This document shows positions 1-7,820 of a DNA stretch of 64,000 nt, piece by piece. Positions within the stretch are counted from its first letter, which is position 1. Each line of letters begins with the position of its first letter. The translations under genes and the position numbers were made by a program. The notes under the pieces are model-generated. The model was not told where the DNA came from, made no database searches, and saw only the letters and a program-made list of their open reading frames with translations. The DNA is from Streptomyces phaeofaciens (GTDB lineage Bacteria > Actinomycetota > Actinomycetes > Streptomycetales > Streptomycetaceae): NCBI RefSeq assembly GCF_014648915.1, contig NZ_BMSA01000040.1:1-64000 (forward strand), given 5' to 3'.

Positions 1-238
1 CCCCGGGGCGTACGCCCCAACGTTGATCGGCTACACCACGAAGCGGGACGCCATCCGACTGCCGCCCAGCCAGGCCAGACCGCATAAGCCTGGTCGCCCC
101 CGCACGGGCCCTATGCGCGCTGCAGGGGCTTCTTCGGCCAGCACCCGTTCGACACGCCTTGGTAAACGCCGCACAGCTCCCTTCAGCCGGCAGGGAGACA
201 AGCGGCTGTGGTCCCGGGTTCGTAAATGGACCGGAATC

Positions 239-560
239 ATGTCGGCCATCATCCTGATCAAGCCGCTCGTGGGCATCGCCATCCAGCTGGCGAGCGCCCT
301 CACTGGCGGCGGGCCGATGACAGTGAGGGCGCGTTCGTCTCCGGCCCGTCCATCATCCTGATCGCGATCACCGCGAGCGCGTTGCTCTTCCGGATAATTC
401 GCGGCATGGGTGATGAGATCGTGGCCGCCAAGCGGGAACCCCCACGGCCCGGCCAGCCGCCAGAGTTCAGCGACCGTGACGCGGCCCGTCGCCGGGCTCA
501 CGCAAGGCATCAATACCCCCCCTGGTCCCGGGCACCGGTGAGCGTACAGCCCTCGTCGGG
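239..560 (+). pseudogene. Small membrane protein, frameshifted (possible)
   Basis: Two hydrophobic stretches lie in adjacent frames of the plus strand. The first starts at ATG 239 and reads SAIILIKPLVGIAIQLASAL. The second, about 340-420, reads SIILIAITASALLFRIIRG, followed by a charged tail. They join at the G-rich stretch around 305-315, where a one-base shift would give a two-segment membrane protein of roughly 100 residues. Small membrane proteins of this sort are common on Streptomyces plasmids. No clear ribosome site was seen before ATG 239. It could be a broken gene, a sequencing error, or chance reading of GC-rich DNA. The 3' boundary is uncertain. Confidence 0.3.
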
Positions 561-693
561 ATCCGTGGCGAACGCGAGCAGCGGCATCGCGGCTCACTCG
601 ACCCGGCCCACGTCGGGCGCCCATCCGCGTCCGTCGCGACCGGACGTTCCGAATTGGGACGGGCGGGACAGCGGTTCGGGGAACTGAGCGGGG

Positions 694-1009
694 TCAGGGA
701 CCCGGCTGAGGGTTGTTCATGCCAATCAGCACGCAGATCACGATGGTGGCCAGCGGCAAGTAGTGCCTTTCAGCCTCATCTGGTGTCCCTCGTGATTCGC
801 AGCCAGTCGGCATCCCGGTACGGCCAGCGGGGTTCGATCCGTTCGCCGAGCGATCGTCTCCCACGGTTTCGAGTAACCCTGGTACCTCCAGCGTCCAGTG
901 GTGGCGCCCCCTGCGGGGCCGCCATTCGAGAGCACCCGCTAAGGGGCACCGGACGTTCGACTCTTGAGCTGCTGATTCAAGGTTCAGGTTCGAATTTTTC
1001 GTAAAATCG
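694..1009. other. Intergenic DNA with no recognised gene
   Basis: I see no convincing coding signal here. The short frames on both strands are arginine- and serine-rich shadows. The last 40 bases (about 970-1009) are richer in A and T than the surroundings. Confidence 0.5.
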
Positions 1010-1060
1010 CTGACAGGCTTCATACAGAGACATGTGCATTCTGTAAGAGCGGCCTGTCAG
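1010..1060. repeat. Nested inverted repeat
   Basis: Outer arms CTGACAGGC (1010-1018) and GCCTGTCAG (1052-1060) are perfect complements. Inside them ACAGA (1024-1028) pairs with TCTGT (1040-1044). The element sits in AT-richer DNA upstream of a small membrane-protein gene and a terminator-like hairpin. It could be a structured RNA, a regulator operator or a plasmid control element. The sequence does not decide between them. Confidence 0.4.
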
Positions 1061-1135
1061 CAAGTGGTTGCGCCGCTAACTCACCCGTTCAGCACCTTCA
1101 ACGGAGCCTTCAGACCTGGTGGTCTCGAGCACCTG

Positions 1136-1162
1136 AGCCCCGCCCAAGTGGCGGGGCTTTCT
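1136..1162 (+). terminator. Rho-independent terminator-like hairpin
   Basis: A perfect 9-bp stem, AGCCCCGCC (1136-1144) against GGCGGGGCT (1150-1158), with a 5-nt loop, is followed by TTTCT on the plus strand. No protein gene ends just before it, so a short transcript from about 1060 could end here, or it may attenuate transcription into the gene at 1214. Confidence 0.55.
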
Positions 1163-1213
1163 ACTTCCGCCCTGCGCTGCCTTAGCCCCGTGCGCCCAAA
1201 ATCAGGAGTCCCA

Positions 1214-1363
1214 ATGCAGAGCCCCGACCGCTCAGCCATCGCAACCGCCGCCATCGGATCCGCTCTTGCCTGCTTTGTGGCCTACGCGTATCCGGCCCTT
1301 GTCCCGGCTCTCACCGTTGGGCTCGCTGTGTGGGTTGCTCTCTACGCGTTCCTGAAGCTCTGA
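1214..1363 (+). CDS. Small hydrophobic membrane protein
   Basis: The product is 49 residues. After a short polar start (MQSPDRSA) nearly the whole chain is hydrophobic, with two membrane-spanning stretches: about residues 9-25 (IATAAIGSALACFVAYA) and 28-48 (PALTVGLAVWVALYAFLKL). ATG 1214 is chosen over the in-frame upstream start at 1034 because AGGAG lies 6 bases before it (1204-1208) and the terminator-like hairpin at 1136-1162 would sit inside the longer version. Function is unknown. Small two-helix membrane proteins (such as the Spd proteins involved in plasmid spread) are common on Streptomyces plasmids, but no specific family is recognised. Confidence 0.55.
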   Translation: MQSPDRSAIATAAIGSALACFVAYAYPALVPALTVGLAVWVALYAFLKL

Positions 1364-1586
1364 GCGTGAACGTATCTGCCACTTCCGGGAGAAGAAGTAG
1401 CGACGCAGGTCGAGCGCAATGGTAGCCCGCTGCAAGGCGTCGCCCCCTCGCCTCGTCGTACAAGCGACCGGTGGACACCACAGTAACGCCGACCGGTTCC
1501 TGGGCGACCACCCGGTCCCGGCGGGAGTCTGCCTCGCGTCCGCAGTGCGCCGGAGCGTCCTCGTCGGCGTCCCTTACTACGGCGGC

Positions 1587-2038
1587 ATGTGCTCCACAGA
1601 TCTGCCTCCGCCTCAGGTCCGGGTGTCCTTGCTGGATGGGCAGGACGTCTTCGGCGTCCTGCGTGAGCGGCGTGAGTGGCCGTCGGCCGGCTGGATGTAC
1701 TGGGTGGGGCTGCCCGCGTGGGCGGACGACTCGGTGGCCGAGAGTGCGGAGCCGCGCGAGTACAGGGTGTGGCTCGCACCGGGGGAGCAGGTCCATCCGG
1801 TCGCGGGCGCCGACTACGGTCAGGTGCCCACACACCCTCGGCCCCGCGATGACGATCAGACCGCTTCGCGGGGTGGCCAGTTTGCCGACCGGTGGGCGTG
1901 GAAGGTCCAGCGGACGCGCCCCCGGCACGGGCGCCCTGGTGTGGTCGTGCATGCGTGGGACTGCCGGGACGCCCGGCCGGCGCCCCGGAGATGGACGTGT
2001 TGGAGGTGCTGCGGTCGACGGCCGGTGCGACCGCCTGA
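1587..2038 (+). pseudogene. DUF6233-like protein, one frameshift
   Basis: Coding signal runs from ATG 1587 through PPPQVRVSLLDGQDVFGVL, a W-rich middle and GRPGVVVHAWDCRDA, then moves by one base at about 1974-1979. After the shift the frame continues sensibly as AGAPEMDVLEVLRSTAGATA and stops at TGA 2036-2038. The HAxDC motif near the C-terminus and the repeated W and RP residues resemble the small DUF6233 proteins of Streptomyces and their plasmids, whose function is unknown. A single missing base would explain the break, so this may be a sequencing error and not true decay. The family assignment is from memory of the motif pattern only. Confidence 0.45.
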
Positions 2039-2393
2039 AAGGAATGCGGCGCCGCCGTCACTCTGGACCCGCTGCTGTAGCGACCCTCGCTGTGCGGGGG
2101 CGCATTGTCGGGATGTGGTCGAGGCGGCCACGCACGGGAGCATGCGGGCAGCCGCGTGGCCTCCCCTGGGGGGCCGGGAGGCGCGGAGGGCGTCACCCAC
2201 GGGACGGCAGGTCCCTGCAAAGGGGGGTCCTCTACCTAGGATTGATCCATCCGGTGGGCGATGCGGGCTGATGCCCGGCGGCCGTGACGGCCGCCGGGTG
2301 GCGAGCTCGTGGTCGAGGGCGCGACATCTGTTGCGTTACGGGGCGGCTGGGGCTCACTGGGCCTGTGTGAGACACACGACTGAACAGGACGAA
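2039..2393. other. Intergenic DNA with no recognised gene
   Basis: Between the DUF6233-like gene and the parB terminator I see no gene with a ribosome site and sensible codon use. The frames on both strands are low-complexity shadows. Confidence 0.45.
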
Positions 2394-2438
2394 GGCCCGT
2401 ACTCTCTGCGGATTCTGCAGGGGTACGGGCCCTTTTGT
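2394..2438. terminator. Terminator hairpin at the 3' end of parB
   Basis: Nine-base arms GGCCCGTAC (2394-2402) and GTACGGGCC (2423-2431) pair perfectly across a 20-nt loop. On the plus strand the stem is followed by CTTTTGTTT. On the minus strand it lies about 30 bases after the parB stop. It probably acts in both directions between the convergent genes. Confidence 0.6.
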
Positions 2439-2459
2439 TTCTCCAGGCTGCTCAACGAG

Positions 2460-3755
2460 TCAGGCGGGCTGATCTTCCTGGGGCAGTTCACTGAGCAGCG
2501 CGCTGTACTCGTCAGGATGTTCCTCTTGCAGGATCTTCAGCATGAGGCGAGCACTTTGGGCGAAGACCGGAGGGTCCATCTTCAAGTGCAGGTGTCGCGC
2601 GACGGAGAAGGCGTCGTGGTAGGGCAGGCGGCGCGGCTGTTCACCCTGGCCCTGGCTCGACGCGCCAGGCGCAGCCTCGTTTGAGCCAGCTGCGCTGTCG
2701 GCAGCAGCAGGGCCGCCGCCTTCCTGCTCTGGCTGGCGTTGCGCCGGGGGTTTCGCAGCAGCCCGCACAGACTCCGAGGCCGGTTTGTTGTCCGCGGACA
2801 ACAAACCAGTTGCGGTCTCGACGGGCTCCACGGGAGCACCGCTCTTGTTGTCCGCGGACAACAAGAGCTCGTCCTCGACTGCCGGAACCTCATTCGGCTC
2901 GTCATCTTCAGTCGCTGGCTCTAGAACGGCCGGTTTCTTGTCCGCGGACAACAAACCGGAGTTCCCAACGGCTCTCAGTTCCTGGAGTTGACGGCGCTCC
3001 TGAGCCTTGGCCAGAGCCGCTGCGTCCTTTACTGCCTTCAGATGGTCCAGAAGCTCGGTCGGACCGAGCCCCGGATTGTCTTTGGCGTACCGGGCCAGTG
3101 ACCGCCCATCGCGCTCAGGCAGGGTGCCGGCGCTCAGCATGGCCTGCAGTTCGTCGGGCAGCTCAAGCAACGCCAGCTGGTTGGTCACCCAGGAGCGGTC
3201 CTTTCCGAGTTGCTCAGCTGCCCGGGTCCGGGCTCCGCGTTCCGTCTCCTCCGCGCACACGGCGACCATCTGCTCGACGCCCCGGGCACGTTCGATCACG
3301 TCGAAGTCCTCCCGTTCAAGGTTCTCCTTGAGCAGGTGGTTGATGAACGCCTCGCGGCTTGAGGCGAGATCGTCGCGGACGACGAAGTCCAGGGCCTCCA
3401 GACCGACGTGGACAGCGCTGCGGAAGCGACGCTCGCCGTTGACCAGAACGTGTGCTGCGCTGCCGATCCGGTCCTCGTGGTCAGGCCACAACGCAAGGTA
3501 GGCGTCCCGGGTGACGGCGACACACGCAGCCAGCTGCGCGTGCCGCAGTTCTTCGCCGAAGCGGGTCTTGTCCTCGTCTGTACCGAAGTTGCGGCGTGGA
3601 TTGAGGGGAGTGGGGGAGACTTCCTCCAGCCGCAGCCGGACCAACTCATAGACGGGCACGTCTCCCTGCGTCACTGCCTTCGCGCGGCCGCGGGCACTGC
3701 GACCACGCCGCTCACTGAAAGAAGAGCCGGTTCCCAACCGGTCGGCGACGCTCAT
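2460..3755 (-). CDS. parB: ParB-type partition protein
   Basis: The 431-residue product is a ParB/Spo0J-type centromere-binding protein that would bind parS sites and work with ParA to segregate the replicon. The ParB N-terminal (nuclease-like) domain covers roughly residues 45-165, with PLNPRRNFG at its start and NGERRFRSAV as the box II-like arginine motif. A helix-turn-helix region follows (about 165-255, with RTRAAEQLGKDRSWVTNQLALLELP). The C-terminal third is a low-complexity linker holding three LLSAD(N/K)K repeats, each encoded by a parS-like palindrome, then a helical tail that probably dimerises. ATG 3755 is preferred over the earlier in-frame start at 3908 because it overlaps the parA stop as ATGA, typical of coupled parAB translation; the upstream extension is antisense-like sequence over parA. 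Confidence 0.93.
   Translation of the reverse strand: MSVADRLGTGSSFSERRGRSARGRAKAVTQGDVPVYELVRLRLEEVSPTPLNPRRNFGTDEDKTRFGEELRHAQLAACVAVTRDAYLALWPDHEDRIGSAAHVLVNGERRFRSAVHVGLEALDFVVRDDLASSREAFINHLLKENLEREDFDVIERARGVEQMVAVCAEETERGARTRAAEQLGKDRSWVTNQLALLELPDELQAMLSAGTLPERDGRSLARYAKDNPGLGPTELLDHLKAVKDAAALAKAQERRQLQELRAVGNSGLLSADKKPAVLEPATEDDEPNEVPAVEDELLLSADNKSGAPVEPVETATGLLSADNKPASESVRAAAKPPAQRQPEQEGGGPAAADSAAGSNEAAPGASSQGQGEQPRRLPYHDAFSVARHLHLKMDPPVFAQSARLMLKILQEEHPDEYSALLSELPQEDQPA
2782..2807. promoter_or_regulatory. parS-like palindrome 1 (inside parB)
   Basis: A perfect 26-bp palindrome with the core TTGTCCGCGGACAA, flanked by GGTTTG and its complement. It lies in the parB reading frame and encodes one LLSADNK repeat. 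The same core occurs four times in the par region. It is a candidate ParB-binding centromere site. Confidence 0.75.
2841..2868. promoter_or_regulatory. parS-like palindrome 2 (inside parB)
   Basis: A perfect 28-bp palindrome with the shared core TTGTCCGCGGACAA. It lies in the parB frame, encodes LLSADNK and starts 59 bp after the start of site 1. Confidence 0.75.
2930..2959. promoter_or_regulatory. parS-like palindrome 3 (inside parB)
   Basis: A 30-bp palindrome with one mismatched pair (C2937 where symmetry needs G) around the core TTGTCCGCGGACAA. It lies in the parB frame and encodes LLSADKK, so the mismatch changes the peptide from N to K. Confidence 0.72.
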
Positions 3756-4909
3756 CCGCTGATCCTCCGTGCGATGGTCCGCATTGCTTCTGCCTGCTCG
3801 CAATATGGGGCGTGCGCCAGCAGCGGCGTCTTCACCCGCACTGCTTCTCGCTGATCCTTGAGCTCCGGCACGATGGCCAGCACGGGCGGCTCGCCGATCT
3901 TCTGCCACTCCTCCAGAGACGACGTCGCCACGTAGCCCTTGCGGCTGTCGTACATGTTGACGACGAACCCGAGTTGAGTGATCTCGACGCCCAGGTCCTC
4001 GGTCAGGTCCTGGATCTGATCCTCGAGCATGTCGTAAGCGTCTGCTGACGAGTCCTCGGACAGCACCGGGACGACGATGCCCGAAGCGTCATTGTCCTCG
4101 CCGTCCCGAGTGCGGCAGTAGTAGATGGCGGTGTCCATGCTGTAGCCCAGGCTCGGAGGGCAGTCCACGACGATGAAGTCGAAGTCGTGCTCCAACGGCT
4201 CCAGAGCCTTTTCCAGCGCGGTCTCCTTGATCCTCACCACGCGGCTCGTGGCCAGCTTGGCATCCAGGAGGAACGCGTCCTTGCAAGCGGGCAGCAGCCA
4301 GAGGTGGTCCTCGAAGTCGCCACCCTTTATCGGGACCAGAAGGTCCGCCAGCCCACCGGCCTTGACCTCGCCGAGCATGTGCTTGGCGAGGCTGGGGCTG
4401 TCGATCTCGATGAGGGGATGCCCGAGCTGCTTCGTCAGGTGACCCTGAGGGTCGAAGTCGATCAGTAGAGTGCGGTGCCCCGACTCCGCGAGGGCCTGGG
4501 CGACGCCGGCGGACACTGACGTCTTGCCGACACCGCCCTTCTGGTTGCCGAAGATGATGCGCCGTGCCCCGGTAACCCGCTGCGGCTTCGGCCGAGGGGA
4601 AGGATGCCGGTCCAGCCACAGCCGGATCGACTGCGCGATGCCCTGGTTATAGGTGATGCCCCGTGCTTTGCAGTCCTTCTTAAGCTTGTCGTACAGCCCT
4701 GCCGGGAGATAGGTCGCGAAGGACGAGCCGCCGGTTGTGTCGACAGCAATCTGACTCTTGGTCTTCCGCCAGGCTTCGACACCGAGGGTCACGGCGTCCT
4801 GGATGTCGGTATCCAGTTCGGCAGCACGGACCTTGAGCTCTCTCCGGAGCTCAGAAGGCAATTTGGCTACTACCTTTTCCCGATCACTCGGGTCGTATGG
4901 CGCGGTCAT
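3752..4909 (-). CDS. parA: ParA ATPase with N-terminal ribbon-helix-helix-like domains
   Basis: The 385-residue product is a Walker-type partition ATPase. The deviant Walker A motif is NQKGGVGKTS (about residues 122-131), followed by LLIDFDPQGHLT (Walker A') and FIVVDCPPSLG (Walker B). Unlike minimal ParA proteins it has about 110 extra N-terminal residues with two segments resembling ribbon-helix-helix DNA-binding folds: KLPSELRRELKVRAAELDTD and, after residue 60, ATYLPAGLYDKLKKDCKARG. These could bind the operator and autoregulate the operon. The start ATG 4909 follows a purine-rich AAGGTAGCG, and parB is coupled downstream by an ATGA overlap. A parS-like palindrome lies 60-75 bases upstream of the start, so ParB probably influences expression. 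Confidence 0.95.
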   Translation of the reverse strand: MTAPYDPSDREKVVAKLPSELRRELKVRAAELDTDIQDAVTLGVEAWRKTKSQIAVDTTGGSSFATYLPAGLYDKLKKDCKARGITYNQGIAQSIRLWLDRHPSPRPKPQRVTGARRIIFGNQKGGVGKTSVSAGVAQALAESGHRTLLIDFDPQGHLTKQLGHPLIEIDSPSLAKHMLGEVKAGGLADLLVPIKGGDFEDHLWLLPACKDAFLLDAKLATSRVVRIKETALEKALEPLEHDFDFIVVDCPPSLGYSMDTAIYYCRTRDGEDNDASGIVVPVLSEDSSADAYDMLEDQIQDLTEDLGVEITQLGFVVNMYDSRKGYVATSSLEEWQKIGEPPVLAIVPELKDQREAVRVKTPLLAHAPYCEQAEAMRTIARRISG

Positions 4910-4968
4910 GGCGCTACCTTACTTACCTCAACCATCCCCTGGACAGGCGGATGCTGGTTGTGTCGTTT

Positions 4969-4984
4969 GTTGTCCGCGGACAAC
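4969..4984. promoter_or_regulatory. parS-like palindrome 4 (upstream of parA)
   Basis: A perfect 16-bp palindrome GTTGTCCGCGGACAAC with the same core as the three sites in parB, placed 60-75 bases before the parA start. Symmetry is lost beyond the core. It may serve both as centromere and as operator for parAB. Confidence 0.72.
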
Positions 4985-5353
4985 GACTCTGCGACTTGGC
5001 TACACCGCTGCTGAATCAGCAGCGGTAGGGGTCCTGTCGCCACGAACCGAGTCGACCGCGGTTCGTCTCAGCGAATCCAGTCGCCGCAGGATGGAGGGTC
5101 GGCGTCGGGGATCCGGTTCAGGGTCGGCTGTCTCAACGAAGTTGGCCGCTTCTGGTCAGCAACTCGGGATCGACTGGGTTCGTGGAGACAGGACAGCAAG
5201 GCCGTGCTCCTTTGAACGCCATCGACCCACCGGCGTTCATCCACGGGTCGCGAAGGGGCTCAGCTCCACACCGTAACCACACCCAGTCCGACCCGGACGA
5301 CGGCCCAATTGCTGCACCGGAGGGGCGATCGAGCCGGAGAACCAGAACCTCCC
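4985..5353. other. Intergenic DNA upstream of parA
   Basis: This should hold the parAB promoter, but I could not pick a convincing -10/-35 pair. No gene was recognised on either strand. Confidence 0.4.
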
Positions 5354-5422
5354 ATGCCCAGTGAGCGGATCACCCGACTCGCCGCGCGCCACCAGCACTT
5401 CACGAACGAGACCTACCAGTAA
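5354..5422 (+). pseudogene. Short N-terminal gene remnant (possible)
   Basis: ATG 5354 opens a frame beginning MPSERITRLAARHQHF that stops after 22 codons at TAA 5420-5422. Reading past the stop in the same frame gives ARDLLRPKG, as if a longer gene had gained a stop. The peptide resembles the amphipathic start of a Streptomyces accessory protein, but I cannot name the family. Support is weak. Confidence 0.25.
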
Positions 5423-5535
5423 GCCCGCGACCTACTCCGTCCCAAAGGCCGCCATCCTGGACGCATACTGCGAGGAACAGTAGCCCAGCGCCCACCGCCG
5501 GTCGGGGTCACACAGCCGATCCGCACCATCAGCCC

Positions 5536-5885
5536 CTACAGAAGAGCCAGCGCGCAGTCCGTGATGGGCGGCAGGTCGGCCAAGGTCTCCCGCTTCTCTT
5601 CGGTCAGTTCTTGACGCACAGTCCATACGCCGCGCCAATCGAAGTCGCCGTCCATGGGAGGAACGGCGGGACGGTCGGTGACTGTCATCCCGCACCGGTG
5701 AGCAAATGCCACAGCAGGAAGGCGCCAGTGCTTGCTTCCTCCAAGCGCAGACCTGGCAAGCCCACTGGCTTGCTCCGAGGTACCAGGTACCGGAGCACAT
5801 TGGAGGGTGCGGGGTGATCATCACCAGGTCGTCGGGCCTGGGGGAGAGGACAAGGTCGTAGGGGGTCATTGAGCCCATTGCCCAT
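5536..5885 (-). pseudogene. Hypothetical protein gene broken into three frames
   Basis: Successive stretches of plausible coding sequence on the minus strand lie in different frames: PYDLVLSPRPDDLVMITPHP (about 5860-5800), GLPGLRLEEASTGAFLLWHL (about 5765-5700), and from ATG 5688 a 50-codon frame TVTDRPAVPPMDGDFDWRGV ending ADLPPITDCALALL at stop 5536-5538. The last two overlap as ATGA at 5685-5688, so the final segment could also be a separate coupled small gene. No function is known. The pattern is best read as one decayed accessory gene with at least one frameshift, and low GC3 bias in the joins supports decay. Confidence 0.35.
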
Positions 5886-6193
5886 GTATCCGGCGACGGC
5901 TGCAAGGAACCCATGTTGAAGATCCCCATTACGAGCAAATCCCGTCTTCGCCGCCGGCCCGGGTCGGGAGCGTCAAAGCCCAGGTGACTGCAGCCTCGGG
6001 GAATACCTGATGCAGCCGCTTCACTGTGTTCACCAGAGAAGGCTCGACCGATCACGCATGCGGTTCGACGACGGGAATGTGCCATGTCAGAGGTCTCGGT
6101 GCCACCCGGCCGGCGGACAAAGACAGAGCCCTTTCCTTTGGAAGCCACGTGGGCGCCCCACGCCCTCATCCGCAAGCCAGTGACAGCCGGGTA
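5886..6193. other. Intergenic DNA with no recognised gene
   Basis: The sequence looks like further decayed accessory DNA. No frame on either strand shows a family motif or a ribosome site with sensible codon use. Confidence 0.4.
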
Positions 6194-6410
6194 TCACCGA
6201 CGTGCTTGCCGGGTCGTCGTAACAGCCAGGCCCAGCCCGTTCGCACCGGCTACCTGCCGCTCCAGACCAGCCCTCTGGTCGGCGGATGTCACCCGGCAGT
6301 ACGCCACCACACGCTCGAACACCTGAGCGACCGGCCGCGTCCCGGACGGCGCCCGGTAACGGGCTTCTTCCCGTCCTTCCCCCACCGCCAGGCGGCCTGG
6401 CAGAACATGA
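6194..6410 (-). mobile_element. IS607-type serine recombinase remnant
   Basis: The minus-strand frame contains VVAYCRVTSADQRAGLERQV. This matches the conserved start of the serine-recombinase catalytic domain of IS607-type transposases (the YxRVSsxdQ..dLerQ pattern, with the catalytic Ser as the residue after VT). The upstream part of the frame (to about 6410) is a degenerate counterpart of the MerR-like DNA-binding start, and after about 6260 the domain breaks off into unrelated sequence. Most of the recombinase and any tnpB are absent, so this is a short non-functional fragment. Confidence 0.45.
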
Positions 6411-6603
6411 CGGCCACCTGCGGCTGAAGCCGTCATCGGGCGACCCCGCGCACGAGCACCGTCTCGGATGCTTGGCGCGGCGGGAGAGGCGTCTAACTCG
6501 TCGTTCATGGCACCCGCGGCTCGCGCTGCTGCAGTGTCCGGTTGATCAGTGAACATGCGCGGGGAGGTCATCACTGGGGTGGCCGTTGAGGGGGTCACGG
6601 TTC

Positions 6604-7722
6604 ATGTCCGCCGACGAGGTTCCGCCGCTGGACGAGATCAGGGAGGCCGAGCCAACCGAGTCCGCAGCTCATGTGCAAGTTGATTGCGCGGCCGGGAGCT
6701 TGGTGGCCAGCGTGGACGAAAGCCACCCGTTCCCGACCCTCGTACTGAGGAATGACAGGCACGAGCTGCATCTCGAACCCAGTCCTGAGCGGCTGGACGA
6801 AATTCTCTCTCAGCGCTGCCCAGAGTCAGGCTCGGCAGTTCGGCGGACAACCCGGTCCCATCGCCTACGAGGCGGGAGCCTAAACAACATCAAACGGCAT
6901 GATCTGCCGCTGCCTCCTGGGCTTACCGCGTTCCTGGTGAATGCCCGGCATGCGCAGAGTATGAGGCAGGAAGGGCTTGCCCTTGAGCTGGGCATGAGCG
7001 GCCGCCAGTACAGGGCTTGGGAGAGCGCGCGGCAGGCGATCCCGCGGGCTCGCCTGGACGATCTGGCCCGGGCTCTGCGCCTCGACGAGGTCGGCCGCCG
7101 GCAGCTCTACCGGCTGACCGGTCACCTGGTACACCTGCCTGGCGCCCTCTCGGGCAATGCGCGTCTTCTGCGACTGACAGAGACGTGGACTAACGTTCAC
7201 ATTCACCGCCAGAGCGACCCGGCCTGCCTCACCGACGGTGCGTGGAACGTGGTGGCCGCCAACCACGCATACATCCGGCTGTTTGAAGCCGTCTCACCAC
7301 ACCCGCTCAACCACCCGACGGTGAATACCCTGCGATGGATACTGTTCCACCCGGACGCCCCGCACATGCTGGGTGAGTGGCAAAACTCCTGGATGCTGCC
7401 GACTCTCTCGCAGTTTGCTTTGGCCTTCCAGAACACCCAGACCGATCCGCAGTTGCGACGCATCCGTGAGGAGATCGCTCGCCACCCGGATCTTGAGGAG
7501 GCATACCTTCGCAAGGTGCCTACCTTGCTGGCGCAGCCAACTGAGTATCCAGACGACGAGGACGGCGTCGTACGGGAGATCCTCACGGGATCAGAGGGCT
7601 ATGCGTCCGCTCTGTTGACCACTGCGATCCCATCCCACGCGCGTGACCACGGCTTCCGGGCTGTGACCATGTCAGTCGTCGCTCGTGGTGGTGAGGCTGA
7701 TCAGCAATCCACGATCCCGTAG
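6604..7722 (+). CDS. XRE-family regulator with MmyB-like ligand-binding domain
   Basis: The 372-residue product is a probable DNA-binding transcriptional regulator. The helix-turn-helix lies at about residues 105-170 (AFLVNARHAQSMRQEGLALE, then GMSGRQYRAWESARQAIP). The C-terminal part has the MmyB-like pattern, including AWNVVAANHAYIRLFE and NTLRWILFHPDA. Proteins of this layout are frequent in Streptomyces; MmyB itself is a regulator of methylenomycin genes on plasmid SCP1. About 100 N-terminal residues are not recognised. ATG 6604 is preferred over the TTG at 6586 because GAGGGGG lies 10 bases upstream. No target operon is evident; the IclR-type gene on the opposite strand converges with it. 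Confidence 0.85.
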   Translation: MSADEVPPLDEIREAEPTESAAHVQVDCAAGSLVASVDESHPFPTLVLRNDRHELHLEPSPERLDEILSQRCPESGSAVRRTTRSHRLRGGSLNNIKRHDLPLPPGLTAFLVNARHAQSMRQEGLALELGMSGRQYRAWESARQAIPRARLDDLARALRLDEVGRRQLYRLTGHLVHLPGALSGNARLLRLTETWTNVHIHRQSDPACLTDGAWNVVAANHAYIRLFEAVSPHPLNHPTVNTLRWILFHPDAPHMLGEWQNSWMLPTLSQFALAFQNTQTDPQLRRIREEIARHPDLEEAYLRKVPTLLAQPTEYPDDEDGVVREILTGSEGYASALLTTAIPSHARDHGFRAVTMSVVARGGEADQQSTIP

Positions 7723-7820
7723 TGTCGCGCCAACATTCCGACCACACCTGGTGACCCGAGCGGACACTCCGTGCGGGCGTCGGCCCCACCGAAACCGCAG
7801 CCCCTGGGCCGCTTCTCTGC

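Noticed and set aside
955..1000. GGTTCGAATTTTTC, like a tRNA T-loop
   Set aside because: No acceptor, D-arm or anticodon arm can be folded around it, so a tRNA gene is not supported.
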